From CAWBOV01 sp963790525 (lineage in GTDB: Bacteria; Actinomycetota; Actinomycetes; Mycobacteriales; Jatrophihabitantaceae): a stretch of DNA of 64,000 bases. The notes under the pieces were generated by a model. The model worked only from the letters and a program-made list of their open reading frames with translations. It made no database searches and was not told the origin of the DNA. The translations under genes were made by a program, and so were the position numbers. How positions within the stretch are numbered: position 1 is the first letter of the stretch; each line of letters begins with the position of its first letter. Shown in pieces: positions 25,023-32,975 of this stretch. Where the stretch lies: contig CAWBOV010000006.1 of NCBI GenBank assembly GCA_963790525.1, forward strand, positions 806,001 through 870,000. The letters run 5' to 3'.

Positions 25023-25286
25023 TCAGACCTCGATCGGCTTGAACTCGATCAGGTCGCTGTTGATCTCGCGCAGCGCGATCGAGAGGGGCTTCTCCTGCGG
25101 AGCGGTCTCCACGAGCGGGCCGACGTACTCGAGCAGGCCCTCACCGAGCTGGCTGTAGTAGGCGTTGATCTGGCGGGCGCGCTTGGCAGCGACGATGACC
25201 AGAGCGTACTTCGACTGCGTGCGCTCGAGCAGTTCGTCGATCGGCGGGCTGATGATTCCTTCGTGCGTGACGCTGGTACCTGACAA
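25023..25286 (-). CDS. rpoZ: RNA polymerase omega subunit
   Basis: Small subunit that helps fold and assemble the beta' subunit of RNA polymerase. The 87 residues show PPIDELLERTQSKYALVIVA, the conserved KRARQINAYYSQLGEGLLEY and the C-terminal ALREINSDLIEFKP. It lies between gmk and coaBC, the conserved order. Confidence 0.96.
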   Translation of the reverse strand: MSGTSVTHEGIISPPIDELLERTQSKYALVIVAAKRARQINAYYSQLGEGLLEYVGPLVETAPQEKPLSIALREINSDLIEFKPIEV

Positions 25287-25341
25287 CGGAGTTGACCCTC
25301 TTCACTCGGTGTCCGTTGGCCGCGATCCCCCGGTCCGGGCG

Positions 25342-25935
25342 TCAGCCCTGGGGTCGGGAGTGCAGGCCGGTGCCCCACTCAGGGCAGGCGGATTCGATCA
25401 AGTCTACCAACTCCGACACCGCGCGTTCGACTGTGTCGTTGACGACGACCGTGTCGAACTCCGGGGCGGCGGCCATCTCGACGCGGGCTCGCTCCAGCCG
25501 GCCGGCGATCACGGCCTCGGATTCGGTGCCCCGCCCGCGCAGGCGCTGCTCCAGTTCCTCCCACGAGGGCGGGGCGAGGAACAGGAACTGGGCGCCCGGG
25601 TCGCTGTCGCGGACCTGCCGGGCACCCTGCAGATCGATCTCCAGCAGAGTCGGCTGTCCGGCGCGCAGCCGCTCCTCCAGGGGCGCGCGCGGCGTGCCGT
25701 ACCCGTTGCCGGAGAACTCGGCGTGTTCGAGGAGCTGCCCGCCGGCGACCATCGCGTCGTACTCCTCGCGGGTGACGAAGCGGTAGTGCACCCCGTGCCG
25801 CTCGCCCGGGCGCGGCTGGCGCGTGGTCACCGAGACCGACACCCAGATGTGGGGGTGGAGCCGCCGGATGGCCTCCACCACGGTGCCCTTGCCGACTCCG
25901 GACGGCCCGGACAGGACGCTGAGACGGGCGGTCAC
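25342..25935 (-). CDS. gmk: Guanylate kinase
   Basis: Phosphorylates GMP to GDP. The 197 residues have the P-loop SGPSGVGKGTVVEAIRR, GMP-binding SVTTRQPRPGERHGVHYRFV and EFSGNGYGTPRAPLEERL, and IDLQGARQVRD. The GTG at 25935 overlaps the mihF stop (GTGA), so synthesis is coupled to mihF. Confidence 0.96.
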   Translation of the reverse strand: MTARLSVLSGPSGVGKGTVVEAIRRLHPHIWVSVSVTTRQPRPGERHGVHYRFVTREEYDAMVAGGQLLEHAEFSGNGYGTPRAPLEERLRAGQPTLLEIDLQGARQVRDSDPGAQFLFLAPPSWEELEQRLRGRGTESEAVIAGRLERARVEMAAAPEFDTVVVNDTVERAVSELVDLIESACPEWGTGLHSRPQG

Positions 25936-26273
25936 CGAGCATCCAGCTCGCGCAGGGCCGCCCGCTGGCGGCCGCCGAGGCCACGCAGCCGGCGGGTCGG
26001 CGCGATCCGCAGCCGCTCCATGGCGTCGAGCGCGCGCGTCCGCCCGAACCGGGGCAGGCCCTCGATGAGCGTGAGGACCCTGATCCCGGCGACCTCGTCG
26101 TCCCGGTCGGCGCGGTCGAGGACCTCGGCGAGGGAGAGCTGGCCCCGCTTGAGGCTCGCGCAGAGCTCGGCGCGCACCCTGCGGGCGTGGACGGCCTTGG
26201 CCAGCGCAGCCCGCCGCTGGTCGGTCGAGAGCGGAGGCAGGACGGCGGCGGTGGCGCCGGGGGGCTTCGGCAT
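25932..26273 (-). CDS. mihF: Mycobacterial-type integration host factor
   Basis: A 113-residue DNA-binding, nucleoid-associated protein found only in actinobacteria. Hallmarks are LSTDQRRAALAKAVHARRVR, a helix-two-turn-helix (IRVLTLIEGLPRFGRTRALD) and the strongly conserved IAPTRRLRGLGGRQRAALRE tail. It leads the mihF-gmk-rpoZ-coaBC group. Confidence 0.93.
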   Translation of the reverse strand: MPKPPGATAAVLPPLSTDQRRAALAKAVHARRVRAELCASLKRGQLSLAEVLDRADRDDEVAGIRVLTLIEGLPRFGRTRALDAMERLRIAPTRRLRGLGGRQRAALRELDAR

Positions 26274-26313
26274 GGTCGGGCAAATCTATAGCGTGGCCGG
26301 CCGGGCGCGGCGA

Positions 26314-27876
26314 TCAGGGACGCGGAGCCCCGTGCGGTTGGTCGTGCGGGTGTTCGAGGAGCCGGCTCTTGATCGTGGTCTTCAGGATCTTGCCGACCTT
26401 GGACCTCGGCAGATCCGTCCAGATCTCCACCTGTTTCGGCGCCTTCACGCTGCCGACGCGCGCCTTGACGAATGCCTTCACCTCGTCGGCACGGACCTGG
26501 TGTCCCGGCTGCAGCTGGACCACCGCCGTGATCCGCTCCCCCCACTTGTCGTCGGGCAGGCCGACGACGGCGCAGTCCTGGACGTCCGGATGGGCCATCA
26601 GCACCTGCTCGACCTCGGCGCTGTAGACGTTGAAGCCGCCCGTGATGATCATGTCCTTCGCCCGGTCGACGATGAACAGGTAGTTGTCCTCGTCCAGGTA
26701 GCCGATGTCGCCGGTGTGGTGCCAGCCGTGACGCGACGCCTCCGCTGTGGCCTCCGGGTTCTTGTAGTACCCGGCCATGACGAGGGAGCTGCGGACGACG
26801 ATCTCACCGCGCGCTCCGCGGGGCAGCAGCGCCCCGGCGTCGTCCATCACGGCCACCGTGACCAGCGGGGACGGGCGGCCGGCCGAGGCCAGGCGCTCGA
26901 CCGCGATCGTGCCGTCGGCGCGGAAGTGCTCCTCCGGCGCCATGACCGAGATCATCATCGGTGCCTCGGACTGGCCGAACAGCTGCGCCATCACCGGACC
27001 GATCCGCACCAGCGCCTCCTCCAGCCGCGCCGCGGACATGGGAGCGGCGCCGTACCAGAGGCACTGCAGCGAGCTCAGATCCGCCGCGTCGAGGTCCGGA
27101 TGGGCCAGCAGCATGTAGATCAGCGTCGGTGGCAGGAAGGTGTGCGTGACCCGGTGCCGTGCCACCAGGTGCAGGAACTGCCCGAGCTCCGGCGCCGCCA
27201 TGATCACGACTTCACCGCCGAGCGCGAGCACCGGCAGACACAGCACACCCGCGGCGTGCGTCAGCGGAGCGAGCGCGAGGTAGACCGGCCTGCCCCGGAA
27301 CGGATAGCTCATCAGGGTCAGCGCCGACATCGTCTCCAGGTTGACCTCGGTGAGCTGCACGCCTTTGGGGCGTCCCGTGGTGCCGCCCGTACCCACGATC
27401 ATCATCGTGGAGTCGGGGGGCGGTGCGCTCCACGGATCGGCGGAGACTTCGCTCAGCCACTCCTCCAGTGACGGATCGTCCCCGGCAGCGTCCAGGCACA
27501 CCAGGGTCCGCAGCCGGGGCAGGCTCGAGCGGATCTCGGCCACCAACGGAGCGAAGGCAGCCTGGTAGATCAGGCAGGTGCAGTCGAAGAAGTCGAGCAG
27601 GTCACGGTTCTCGGCCGCCTCGTTGCGCGGGTTCACCGGGCACCAGACGGCACCGGCCCGGGAGATCCCGAAGACGCAGGCGAACGCGACCGGGTCGTTG
27701 GCGGCGAGGATCGCCACCTTCTCCCCCGGTCCGATTCCAGCGGCGGCGAGGGCTCGGGCGACCTGCCACGACAGCGCCTGCACCTGCGCGTAGCTGAGGC
27801 TCGTGCCGGCGAGGGTCAGGCAGGGCGCCTCGGGACCGAGGGACGCGCCCTTGTCGAGATAGTCGCAGAGCAGCAC
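26314..27876 (-). CDS. Acyl-CoA synthetase (AMP-dependent ligase)
   Basis: Activates a carboxylic acid with ATP to an acyl-adenylate and then an acyl-CoA. The 520 residues show IVGTGGTTGRPKGVQLTEVN (P-loop), YGAAPMSAARLEEAL, LFGQSEAP, WHHTGDIGYLDEDNYLFIVD, DMIITGGFNVYSAEVEQVL and the catalytic Lys near PRSKVGKILKTTIK. The GTG at 27876 is chosen for AAGGA 7 nt upstream. It is third gene of a TetR-controlled unit behind an SDR and a saccharopine-dehydrogenase-like protein. The substrate is unknown; a fatty, aromatic or terpenoid acid is plausible. Confidence 0.9.
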   Translation of the reverse strand: MLLCDYLDKGASLGPEAPCLTLAGTSLSYAQVQALSWQVARALAAAGIGPGEKVAILAANDPVAFACVFGISRAGAVWCPVNPRNEAAENRDLLDFFDCTCLIYQAAFAPLVAEIRSSLPRLRTLVCLDAAGDDPSLEEWLSEVSADPWSAPPPDSTMMIVGTGGTTGRPKGVQLTEVNLETMSALTLMSYPFRGRPVYLALAPLTHAAGVLCLPVLALGGEVVIMAAPELGQFLHLVARHRVTHTFLPPTLIYMLLAHPDLDAADLSSLQCLWYGAAPMSAARLEEALVRIGPVMAQLFGQSEAPMMISVMAPEEHFRADGTIAVERLASAGRPSPLVTVAVMDDAGALLPRGARGEIVVRSSLVMAGYYKNPEATAEASRHGWHHTGDIGYLDEDNYLFIVDRAKDMIITGGFNVYSAEVEQVLMAHPDVQDCAVVGLPDDKWGERITAVVQLQPGHQVRADEVKAFVKARVGSVKAPKQVEIWTDLPRSKVGKILKTTIKSRLLEHPHDQPHGAPRP

Positions 27877-27978
27877 GTGCGGTCCTTCCGTTCCGATCCT
27901 GACCTGGGACAGCCGCCGCGGTCGGGGCACGCGACGGGGGTTCCGGGTCTGGGGGGAAGGTCCCGGAACCCCCACCGC

Positions 27979-29100
27979 TCAACGGTGGACCGTCACCACC
28001 GGCTCGAGGACCAGGCCGAAGGAGCGCAGCTGCCCGAGCAGCTCGCGGTGCCCGAAGGCCTGGCACGCGGACGCGAATCCCACCCGGCGCGGCGCCTGCT
28101 GGAGCAGCGAGTAGGCGGCGTAGGCCTGCAGCAGCCCCGTCTGCTTGTAGTTCTGGTTGCCATGGATCACGACGTGCGCCCGGCCCAGGGGCCCCGAGGC
28201 GTACACCGAGTCGACGGAGATGTTGATGCGCGGGTTCTCCCTCGGCGGCATGGAGGCCTGCACCGAGGCGGCCACCTCGCCGAGCGCGGCCTCCTGCTGG
28301 TCGGCCGGCAGCGTCTTGATCTGCTCCTCGACCATCTTCACCGTGGCGACGACGCCCTCCATGACCGCCCGGTCGAAGACGCCACCGGCGACCTTGACGT
28401 TGGCGACCCGGGGATCGCTCTTGAACCACACCGGGTGCGCTGTGCCGCCCCAGGGGACGGCGATGGCGGTCTCGTGCTGACCGGGGACGTGGACCTCGAA
28501 CGTCGACGTCGGCGGCCACTGCTTGTACTGGTTCTGCTCCAGGTAGTAGTGGTTCGCCTTGAGGATGGTGAAGATCGTCTGCATGGACGCGTAGGTGGGG
28601 AACCCCTTCCACAGCACCAGGATGTCGAGGGTGTCCAGCCCCGGTGTCTCGAGGGCGATGTTGGCCGCGATCTCTCCCGTGGTGTACATCTGCGCGATGC
28701 ACGGCGACAGGAGCAGGCCCTTGTCGGCATAGGACGCTCCCCAGCGCTCCTGCGCCTCGATGATCCAGTCCTGCTCGCCGGTCGTGTCGAGGTAGTGGGC
28801 ACCGACGTTCAGCGCGGCCTCGGCGACCTCGTGGCCGTACTTGATGAACGGCCCGACCATGTTGCTGATCACCTGCGCGCCCGCGAAGGCCTCGGTCAGC
28901 GCCTCGACGGTGTGCTCCACCTCGAGGACCTCGTGCTCCACCGTCTCCAGCCCCGGCACGCCGTCGAGGACCTCCTGGATGCGCTTGGCGTCGCGCCCGG
29001 CCGCGACGAACGGGATCCCGAACTCGCGCAGGTACTCGCACACCAGGCGCCCGGTGTAGCCGGACACGCCGTAGACGACCACTGGTTTGCCGGTCATCAC
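27979..29100 (-). CDS. Saccharopine-dehydrogenase-like NAD(P)-binding protein (DUF5938-type)
   Basis: A 373-residue oxidoreductase-like protein. The N-terminal Rossmann fold is clear (VVYGVSGYTGRLVCEYLREF, then AAGRDAKRIQEVLDG), followed by VISNMVGPFIKYGHEVAEAA and YLDTTGEQDW as in trans-acting enoyl reductase/saccharopine-dehydrogenase proteins. The C-terminal half is family-specific, with many Tyr/Gln/Asn residues (ANHYYLEQNQYKQWPPTSTF). The ATG at 29100 overlaps the SDR stop (ATGA). Coupled to an SDR and an acyl-CoA ligase, it probably reduces or oxidises an intermediate of the same catabolic route; the reaction is not known. Confidence 0.78.
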   Translation of the reverse strand: MMTGKPVVVYGVSGYTGRLVCEYLREFGIPFVAAGRDAKRIQEVLDGVPGLETVEHEVLEVEHTVEALTEAFAGAQVISNMVGPFIKYGHEVAEAALNVGAHYLDTTGEQDWIIEAQERWGASYADKGLLLSPCIAQMYTTGEIAANIALETPGLDTLDILVLWKGFPTYASMQTIFTILKANHYYLEQNQYKQWPPTSTFEVHVPGQHETAIAVPWGGTAHPVWFKSDPRVANVKVAGGVFDRAVMEGVVATVKMVEEQIKTLPADQQEAALGEVAASVQASMPPRENPRINISVDSVYASGPLGRAHVVIHGNQNYKQTGLLQAYAAYSLLQQAPRRVGFASACQAFGHRELLGQLRSFGLVLEPVVTVHR

Positions 29101-29900
29101 ATCCCCATCCCGCCGTCGACGGCCAGGCCGGTGCCGGTGATGAAACGGGCCGCGTCCGAGGCCAGGAAGACCACCGCGTCGGCCATGTCGGCGACCTCGC
29201 CCAGGCGGCCGGACGGGGTCTGGGCGACCACCGCGCCGATCGCCTCCTCGACGCCGGCGAACAGGCCGAGCTCGACGACGTCCGTCGCGAGCTTGAGCCC
29301 CATCTCCGTGGCGACCAGGCCGGGGTAGACGCAGTTCACCCGGACGCCGTAGCCGAGCGTGCCCGACTCCATCGCGGCGACGCGGGTCAGGCGGTCCACC
29401 GCGGACTTCGTCGCGGAGTAGCCGGAGATCCCCGGGAAGGCGATCGTGGCCGCCACCGAGGAGATGTTGACGACCGCGCCGCCCCGGCCCGCCGGGCCGC
29501 CCGGCTTCATGGCCCGGAAGGCGTGCTTCACGCCGAGCGCGTTGCCGACGACGTTCACGTCGAGCATGCGCCGCAGATCGTCGGCATCGGCGTCGATCAC
29601 CAGCGCCGAGATCTCGATCCCGGCGTTGTTGACCAGGATGTCCAGGCCGCCGAGCTGCTCGATCACGTCGGACACGGCGGACTCCCAGCTCGCGTCGTCG
29701 GTGACGTCGAGGTGGACGAAACCCGCCGCCGCGCCGGACTCGGCGATCGAGGCGGCCGTCTTCTGGCCGAGGTCGTCGAGGACGTCGCCGAGCACGACGG
29801 ACGCGCCCGCGGCCGCGAGTGCCCGCGCGATCCCCTCGCCGAGACCGCGGGCCCCTCCGGTGACCAGCGCTCTCCGCCCGGTCAGTTCGTACACGCTCAT
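29097..29900 (-). CDS. Short-chain dehydrogenase/reductase
   Basis: A 267-residue classical SDR. Cofactor motif TGGARGLGEGIARAL, with Asp in GDVLDD pointing to NAD(H) preference; NNAG; catalytic Ser in NISSVAAT and YSATK; C-terminal ITGTGLAVDGGMGM. The ATG at 29900 has GAGAGGA 8 nt upstream. First gene of the unit SDR, saccharopine-dehydrogenase-like, acyl-CoA ligase. Its promoter carries two direct repeats likely bound by the divergent TetR protein. It probably oxidises a hydroxy group on the compound the ligase activates. Confidence 0.93.
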   Translation of the reverse strand: MSVYELTGRRALVTGGARGLGEGIARALAAAGASVVLGDVLDDLGQKTAASIAESGAAAGFVHLDVTDDASWESAVSDVIEQLGGLDILVNNAGIEISALVIDADADDLRRMLDVNVVGNALGVKHAFRAMKPGGPAGRGGAVVNISSVAATIAFPGISGYSATKSAVDRLTRVAAMESGTLGYGVRVNCVYPGLVATEMGLKLATDVVELGLFAGVEEAIGAVVAQTPSGRLGEVADMADAVVFLASDAARFITGTGLAVDGGMGM

Positions 29901-29960
29901 CGGCTGTGTCCTCTCACTCGTCGGGGTGGTGCGGATCGCGGGTGGTGTGACCTGGGCCAT

Positions 29961-29988
29961 AGCCTAGCCACGATTGGACGACCGTCAA
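29961..29988 (-). promoter_or_regulatory. Promoter of the SDR operon
   Basis: On the minus strand, -35 TTGACG (29983-29988), a 16-nt spacer and -10 TAGGCT (29961-29966). Transcription should start near 29954, giving a leader of about 54 nt. The -35 lies inside the first 16-bp direct repeat, so a protein on that repeat would exclude polymerase. Confidence 0.6.
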
Positions 29989-30011
29989 GGATTCCTTGGA
30001 CGACCGTCAAG
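29974..30011. repeat. Two identical 16-bp direct repeats, probable TetR operators
   Basis: TTGGACGACCGTCAAG occurs at 29974-29989 and again at 29996-30011, identical and exactly 22 bp (two helical turns) apart. Each copy contains the dyad GACG-AC-CGTC. They lie in the intergenic region between the divergent SDR and TetR genes and overlap the -35 of the SDR promoter. This is the expected layout for cooperative binding of two repressor dimers on one DNA face. Confidence 0.75.
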
Positions 30012-30086
30012 AGAGGCGTGTCGCCGCGCCGCTGAGGGCGGTAAACTCTGTACACAGACCGGGCACAGGTCCACGGGAGGCCGCAG

Positions 30087-30722
30087 ATGACGTCAGCCAC
30101 CGAACGGCGGCGCGAGCTCATCTCCGAGCGCCAGGTCGACAAGTTCACCGAGCGGCGGGCGCAACTGGCCGCGTCGGCCCTGAAGACCCTCTCCGAACTC
30201 GGCTACGCCCGCACCAGCCTGCGCGAGATCGCCCAGAACTCCGACTTCTCCCACGGCGTGCTGCACTACTACTTCACCGACAAGGTCGACCTGATCACCC
30301 ACTGCGTGCGGCAGTACAAGGCCGAGTGCGTGAAGCGCTACGACGAGATCGTCGCGGAGTCCACCACGGCCGACGAGCTGCGGCGCGGTTTCGCCGCCGG
30401 GCTCGCGGCGACGATGATCGACGACGCGCCCCTGCACCGGCTGTGGTACGACCTGCGCACCCAGAGCCTGTTCGAGGAGTCCTTCCGCGTCGACGTCCGT
30501 GACATCGACCAGAGTCTCGAGCGGATGATCTGGCGCATCGTCAGCCGGTACGCGGACCTGGCCGGCCGGCTGCCCGCCGTCACCCCCCCGGTCGCCTACG
30601 GCGTCTTCGACGGGCTGTTCCAGCAGGGTCTGCTGCGCCACCTGTCCGGGCACCCCACCGCCGGGCGCGAGCTGGCCGTCGCGGTCGACGACCTGATGGA
30701 CCGGCTGCTCGTACCCGACTGA
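30087..30722 (+). CDS. TetR-family transcriptional repressor
   Basis: A 211-residue regulator. The N-terminal HTH is ALKTLSELGYARTSLREIAQ followed by NSDFSHGVLHYYFTDKVDLI, the classic TetR pattern. The C-terminal ligand domain is all-helical. The ATG at 30087 has GGGAGG 6 nt upstream and a TAAACT -10 around 30041. It is divergent from the SDR operon, with the tandem repeats in between, so it very likely represses that operon and perhaps itself. The ligand may be a CoA thioester or a substrate of the SDR/ligase route. Confidence 0.9.
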   Translation: MTSATERRRELISERQVDKFTERRAQLAASALKTLSELGYARTSLREIAQNSDFSHGVLHYYFTDKVDLITHCVRQYKAECVKRYDEIVAESTTADELRRGFAAGLAATMIDDAPLHRLWYDLRTQSLFEESFRVDVRDIDQSLERMIWRIVSRYADLAGRLPAVTPPVAYGVFDGLFQQGLLRHLSGHPTAGRELAVAVDDLMDRLLVPD

Positions 30723-30769
30723 GCGGAGCCGCCGCAGGGCCGGCCCGGCCCGCTTCGTATCGTCGTGGC

Positions 30770-31732
30770 ATGACTGATTCCACAATGACCTTCCGCCAGC
30801 TGGGCACCAGCGGGCTCACCGTCTCCGTCGTGGGGCTCGGGACGAACAACTTCGGCATGAAGCTCGACCTCGACGGCTGCCGCGAGGTACTGGACGCGGC
30901 ACTGGACGCCGGGATCACGCTGATCGACACCGCCGACTCCTACGGCGCGTCCGAGGAGCGGCTCGGCGAGTTGCTGGCCGGGCGGCGCGACGACGTGATC
31001 ATCGCGACCAAGTTCGGCAGCGACGCCTCGGCGCGCGGCAACGGCACCGGAGCCGACTGGGGCGTGCGCGGATCCCGCCGCTACATCCGGCGCGCGGTCG
31101 AGGGTTCGCTGCGGCGCCTGCGGACCGACTGGATCGACCTGTACCAGCTGCACCGCCCCGACCCGCTCACCCCGATCGAGGAGACCCTGTCGGCGCTGGA
31201 CGACCTCGTGCGCGAGGGCAAGGTGCGTTACCTTGGCCACTCCAACTTCAGCGGCTTCCAGACCGCGCACGCGGAGTGGACCGCGCGGACCCGCGGCTTC
31301 GAGCGCTTCGTGAGCGCCCAGAACGAGTACAGCCTGCTCAAGACGGGCGTCGAGACCGAGCTGGTGCCGGCACTGGAGGAGTACGGCATCGGCCTGCTGC
31401 CCTTCTTCCCGCTGGCCAGCGGGCTGCTGACCGGCAAGTACCGCCGCGGGGAGCAGGCGCCCGAGGGCAGCCGCATCGCGTCCTGGGGGATGCAGTCACA
31501 GCTCTCGGACACGAACTTCGACGTGATCGAGAAGCTGGAGCGGTTCGCGTCCGAGCGGGGCGTCACACTGCTGGACCTGGCCATCGGCGGACTGGCCGCG
31601 CGCCCGGCCGTGGCGAGCGTGATCGCCGGCGCGACGTCGGCCGCCCAGGTGAAGGCCAACGTCGCCGCGGGACAGTGGCAGCCGGAGCTGGCCGATCTCG
31701 CCGAGCTGGAGGACATCACGAGCCCGGCCTGA
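30770..31732 (+). CDS. Aldo/keto reductase
   Basis: A 320-residue NADPH-dependent TIM-barrel reductase. The catalytic tetrad is visible: Asp and Tyr in LIDTADSYGASEERLGELL, Lys in VIIATKFGSD and His in YQLHRPDPLTP. GHSNFSGFQ and the C-terminal SVIAGATSAAQVKANV bind the cofactor. It resembles the YhdN/Tas-like general oxidoreductases. It follows tetR by 47 nt in the same direction and may be co-transcribed with it. Substrate unknown. Confidence 0.92.
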   Translation: MTDSTMTFRQLGTSGLTVSVVGLGTNNFGMKLDLDGCREVLDAALDAGITLIDTADSYGASEERLGELLAGRRDDVIIATKFGSDASARGNGTGADWGVRGSRRYIRRAVEGSLRRLRTDWIDLYQLHRPDPLTPIEETLSALDDLVREGKVRYLGHSNFSGFQTAHAEWTARTRGFERFVSAQNEYSLLKTGVETELVPALEEYGIGLLPFFPLASGLLTGKYRRGEQAPEGSRIASWGMQSQLSDTNFDVIEKLERFASERGVTLLDLAIGGLAARPAVASVIAGATSAAQVKANVAAGQWQPELADLAELEDITSPA

Positions 31733-31805
31733 CCGGGCGAGCGGGCAGCCGCGGGCCGCTGCGGCTGCTGTGTGCGTCGCTCGTCGCGGCCGCGGGACAT
31801 GAGTC

Positions 31806-31836
31806 GACCCGCCTGCGGGGCGTCAGCAGGCGGGTC
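31806..31836. terminator. Perfect 11-bp hairpin between convergent units
   Basis: GACCCGCCTGC (31806-31816) pairs perfectly with GCAGGCGGGTC (31826-31836) around a 9-nt loop. There is no T-run on either strand. It lies between the ends of the plus-strand aldo/keto reductase gene and the minus-strand small ORF, a suitable place for a bidirectional terminator. The rest of 31733-31927 shows nothing I recognise. Confidence 0.5.
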
Positions 31837-31927
31837 GGGTCGGTGCCGTGGAGCGATGGGCCGGATTGCTGCGTTCGGTTGTGCCGTGTTCGGTCGTGCT
31901 GCGTGCGGTGGCGGGACGGCGCTGAGG

Positions 31928-32059
31928 TCAGCGGCTACGTCGCGGCATGGCCACCCACGGGCGGTTGACCGCGTCGAAGCGGCGCTGGCCGGTGCAGACA
32001 TCCTGCCAGATCTGGGCGATACGGGACTGGGGCTTCTGGTTCTTCGTTGTCGTGTTCAT
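31928..32059 (-). CDS. Small basic protein of 43 residues, unrecognised
   Basis: ATG at 32059, stop at 31928-31930. It starts MNTTTKNQKPQSRIAQIWQD and ends in a basic AMPRRSR tail; it holds one Cys, two Trp and the segment RRFDAVNRPW. Directly upstream is an AT-rich promoter-like stretch with TTGGAA, TAGCCT and TATAGA on the minus strand. It has own-promoter structure, a stable hairpin downstream and lies in the 409-nt gap after pyrF. I do not recognise the family. Coding status is likely but not certain. Confidence 0.5.
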   Translation of the reverse strand: MNTTTKNQKPQSRIAQIWQDVCTGQRRFDAVNRPWVAMPRRSR

Positions 32060-32141
32060 GATGTCTATAAGGCTACCAGATCCAAAAACCTTCCAATCGT
32101 AGGTGTGTGCCGTCTCACGCCCACTTTTTCGTCGGACAGCC

Positions 32142-32975
32142 TCAGGCGCGCAGGAACGCGAACGTGTCGATCCGGTCGGCCACGGCAGCCCTGAGTGCGG
32201 CCACGTCCGGGCCGTGGCGGAGCACGTCGCGCGACGCGCTGGGCAGCACGGCGGACAGCGCCGACCCGAAGATCCGCCGGACGTCTTCGGCGGTGCCGCC
32301 CTGGGCGCCGATTCCCGGCACGAGGTAGGGCCCGTTCAGCCCGCCCAGGGTCGCGACCGAGGCACCGATGGTCGCGCCGACGACCACGCCGAGGTTGCCC
32401 AGTGGCTGGGCGCCGGCATTCCGGGCCGCGAGCTCGTCGATCACCGCCTGGGCCACGGTCGGCCCGGCCGGGGTGCGGGCGTGCTGGACCTGTGCCCCCT
32501 CGACGTTGGAGGTCAGCGCCAGGACGAACACACCGGTGCCGTGCGCGGCCGCGACCGCGAACGCGGGTTCGAGCGAGCCGACCCCGAGGTACGGGCTGAC
32601 GGTGATCGCGTCGACGGCCATCGGCGCGTTGGGCACCAGGTAGGCCTCCGCGTAGGCCTGCATCGTCGATCCGATGTCCCCACGCTTGACGTCGAGCAGG
32701 ACGAGGGCGCCCGCGGCGCGGCACGCCGAGATCGTCCGCTCCAGCACCGCCACGCCCGCGGCGCCGAAACGCTCGAAGAACGCCGACTGCGGCTTGACCA
32801 CGGCCGCCGTGTCACCGAACGCGCGCACGCAGATGTCGGCGAAGTGCTCGAGGCCGGTGACGTCGTCGCCCAGCCCCCACTCGGTCAGCAGCGACGCGTG
32901 GGGGTCGATGCCGACGCACAGCGATCCCCGCGCAGCGAGAGCGGCATCCAGTCGCGCACCGAAGCCTGCCGTCAC
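32142..32975 (-). CDS. pyrF: Orotidine-5'-phosphate decarboxylase
   Basis: Last step to UMP. The 277 residues match the long actinobacterial class (type 2): LCVGIDPHASLLTEWGL, KPQSAFFERFGAAG, the catalytic LLDVKRGDIGSTMQAYAEAY and VPGIGAQGG near the phosphate site. The ATG at 32975 overlaps the pyrD stop (ATGA). Last gene of the pyr operon. Confidence 0.96.
   Translation of the reverse strand: MTAGFGARLDAALAARGSLCVGIDPHASLLTEWGLGDDVTGLEHFADICVRAFGDTAAVVKPQSAFFERFGAAGVAVLERTISACRAAGALVLLDVKRGDIGSTMQAYAEAYLVPNAPMAVDAITVSPYLGVGSLEPAFAVAAAHGTGVFVLALTSNVEGAQVQHARTPAGPTVAQAVIDELAARNAGAQPLGNLGVVVGATIGASVATLGGLNGPYLVPGIGAQGGTAEDVRRIFGSALSAVLPSASRDVLRHGPDVAALRAAVADRIDTFAFLRA

Noticed and set aside
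26314..31732. The accessory segment as a prophage or insertion-sequence island
   Set aside because: No transposase, integrase, terminal inverted repeats or tRNA attachment site was seen.
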